Below are positions 63,302-64,000 of a stretch of 64,000 nt of DNA, in pieces. The first letter of the stretch is position 1; the number at the start of each line of letters is the position of its first letter. The translations under genes were made by a program, and so were the position numbers. Source of the stretch: Mesorhizobium sp. 113-3-3 (GTDB lineage Bacteria > Pseudomonadota > Alphaproteobacteria > Rhizobiales > Rhizobiaceae); contig NZ_AP023243.1 in NCBI RefSeq assembly GCF_016756495.1, forward strand, positions 6,142,501-6,206,500, in the 5' to 3' direction. The notes beneath the pieces are model-generated. The model was not told the origin of the DNA and did no database searches. It was given only the letters and a program-made list of their open reading frames with translations.

Positions 63302-63736
63302 ATGGGTCATTGTTCTCACACGTCCTTCGCCGACTTCACGCACGCCGGCCAGCAGGCGCAGCAATGGGTCAAGGAACTTGCCAAGGACCTGTGCTGGAGC
63401 GAACCGAGCGCGTGCCGCCTCCTGAGATCCGTTCTGCACACGCTGCGGGACTGGCTATCGCAAGCGGAAATGGCCGATCTCGCGGCGCAATTGCCTGTCT
63501 TGGTACGCGGCATCTATTTCGAAGGTTGGAACCCATCGGCGCCGGCCCGAGAGCACAGGAAGCGCGACTTTGTCCTCAGCGTCAGAAACAGTTTCGGCTA
63601 TGATGAGGAGATAGATTTCGACCTCGCTATCAACGCGGTGTTCAAGCTTCTGGACCGCCATATTTCGCATGGCGAGATCGTGCAGGTCAGAAACTCGATG
63701 AAGAAATCGCTGCGAAAACTGTGGCCAGTGGATTGA
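63302..63736 (+). CDS. DUF2267-family protein
   Basis: 144 residues with the DUF2267 layout: CRLLRSVLHTLRDWLSQAEMADLAAQLPVLVRGIYFEGW is the diagnostic core, though described here only in short pieces elsewhere, and a second helical repeat follows. Function unknown; often in stress or low-oxygen regulons. The ATG at 63302 has GAGGAGCAACGCC upstream. It is followed 4 bp later by a phosphoribosyltransferase gene. Confidence 0.8.
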   Translation: MGHCSHTSFADFTHAGQQAQQWVKELAKDLCWSEPSACRLLRSVLHTLRDWLSQAEMADLAAQLPVLVRGIYFEGWNPSAPAREHRKRDFVLSVRNSFGYDEEIDFDLAINAVFKLLDRHISHGEIVQVRNSMKKSLRKLWPVD

Positions 63737-63739
63737 GCG

Positions 63740-64000
63740 ATGTTCCGCGACCGTCAAGAGGCTGGAATGAAGCTCGGCGTTGAGCTGGGAAACCTTCAAC
63801 TGCATCAGCCTGTTGTGCTGGCGTTGCCGCGTGGCGGCGTGCCTGTCGCGGCGGAAGTGGCCAAGGCTCTCAATGCGCCTCTTGACGTACTTATCGTCCG
63901 TAAGGTCGGCGCGCCCGGCAATCCCGAGTTGGCTGTTGCCGCAATCGTCGATGGCGACCCTGGGGAGGTCGTGTTGAACCGGGAAATTGTCGAGACCTAC
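63740..64000 (+). CDS. Phosphoribosyltransferase-family protein (runs off the right edge)
   Basis: The first 87 residues show ALPRGGVPVAAEVAKALNAPLDVLIVRKVGAPGNPELAVAAI in pieces typical of the PRTase-like family found with DUF2267 and Usp genes in micro-oxic regulons. The PRPP-binding loop lies beyond the edge. Substrate unknown; these proteins are usually annotated only as phosphoribosyltransferases. Confidence 0.82.
   Translation, partial: MFRDRQEAGMKLGVELGNLQLHQPVVLALPRGGVPVAAEVAKALNAPLDVLIVRKVGAPGNPELAVAAIVDGDPGEVVLNREIVETY

Overview
The window is GC-rich and densely coded. It reads as a chromosomal or symbiosis-associated segment of an alphaproteobacterium of the order Hyphomicrobiales, most like Mesorhizobium. 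The basis is FixLJ, FnrN and fixNOQP-GHIS organisation, 5-aminolevulinate synthase (C4 pathway), a CycH/CycJ-type cytochrome c maturation remnant, DUF6455 proteins and a NnrR/NirK denitrification block. No rRNA, tRNA, CRISPR array or insertion sequence was seen.

Layout. (1) 1-12 kb, minus strand: a short-chain amide utilisation cluster. It holds an NCS1 permease, a MetX-like hydrolase, the AmiC/AmiR sensor-antiterminator pair, a five-gene Urt/Fmd-type ABC importer, aliphatic amidase AmiE, and a CbbQ-type AAA+ protein with the start of a VWA-type partner. Two leader regions carry a terminator hairpin overlapped by a small alternative hairpin, as expected for ANTAR antitermination. (2) 12-18 kb: an uncharacterised operon (PEP-mutase-like lyase, amino-acid binding protein, cystathionine beta-lyase-like enzyme, atypical P450) divergent from a LysR regulator, then a relic of an ornithine cyclodeaminase gene. 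(3) 18-21 kb: a GAF/Fis regulator and an aldehyde dehydrogenase with palindromic operator candidates between them. (4) 21-27.6 kb: a flavin-based transmembrane electron-transfer module (secreted FMN-binding protein, ApbE, NqrB/RnfD-ferredoxin reductase fusion) facing a cytochrome b561 / PepSY / two-component operon.

(5) 27.6-35 kb: a nitrite-reduction island (DUF6455, DUF1858, NnrR, NnrS, pseudoazurin, NirK, NirV) marked by TTGCG-N4-CGCAA boxes. No NO or N2O reductase genes lie in the window. (6) 35-39.7 kb: a signalling set (HD-GYP response regulator, hybrid kinase with Hpt, periplasmic sulfite-oxidase-fold protein) and a two-TM potassium channel. (7) 39.7-64 kb: a micro-oxic regulon with hemN, fnrN, hemerythrin, ccoNOQP, ccoGHIS, a CBS-BON protein, LysE exporter, a truncated ccmI with ccmE, a second DUF6455, an MgtA-type ATPase, two universal stress proteins, fixLJ, a baeRF-like protein, hemA, DUF2267 and a phosphoribosyltransferase. 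Many of these start 55-120 bp downstream of an FNR/FixK-type box (TTGAT-N4-ATCAA or close variants).

Together regions 5-7 describe low-oxygen life. FixLJ and FnrN sense oxygen, NnrR senses nitrogen oxides, cbb3 oxidase and NirK are the respiratory outputs, and HemA/HemN supply heme. Several gene relics (ornithine cyclodeaminase, ccmI, a short-chain dehydrogenase) show past rearrangement. All functions are inferred by reading sequence motifs; no database search was run.
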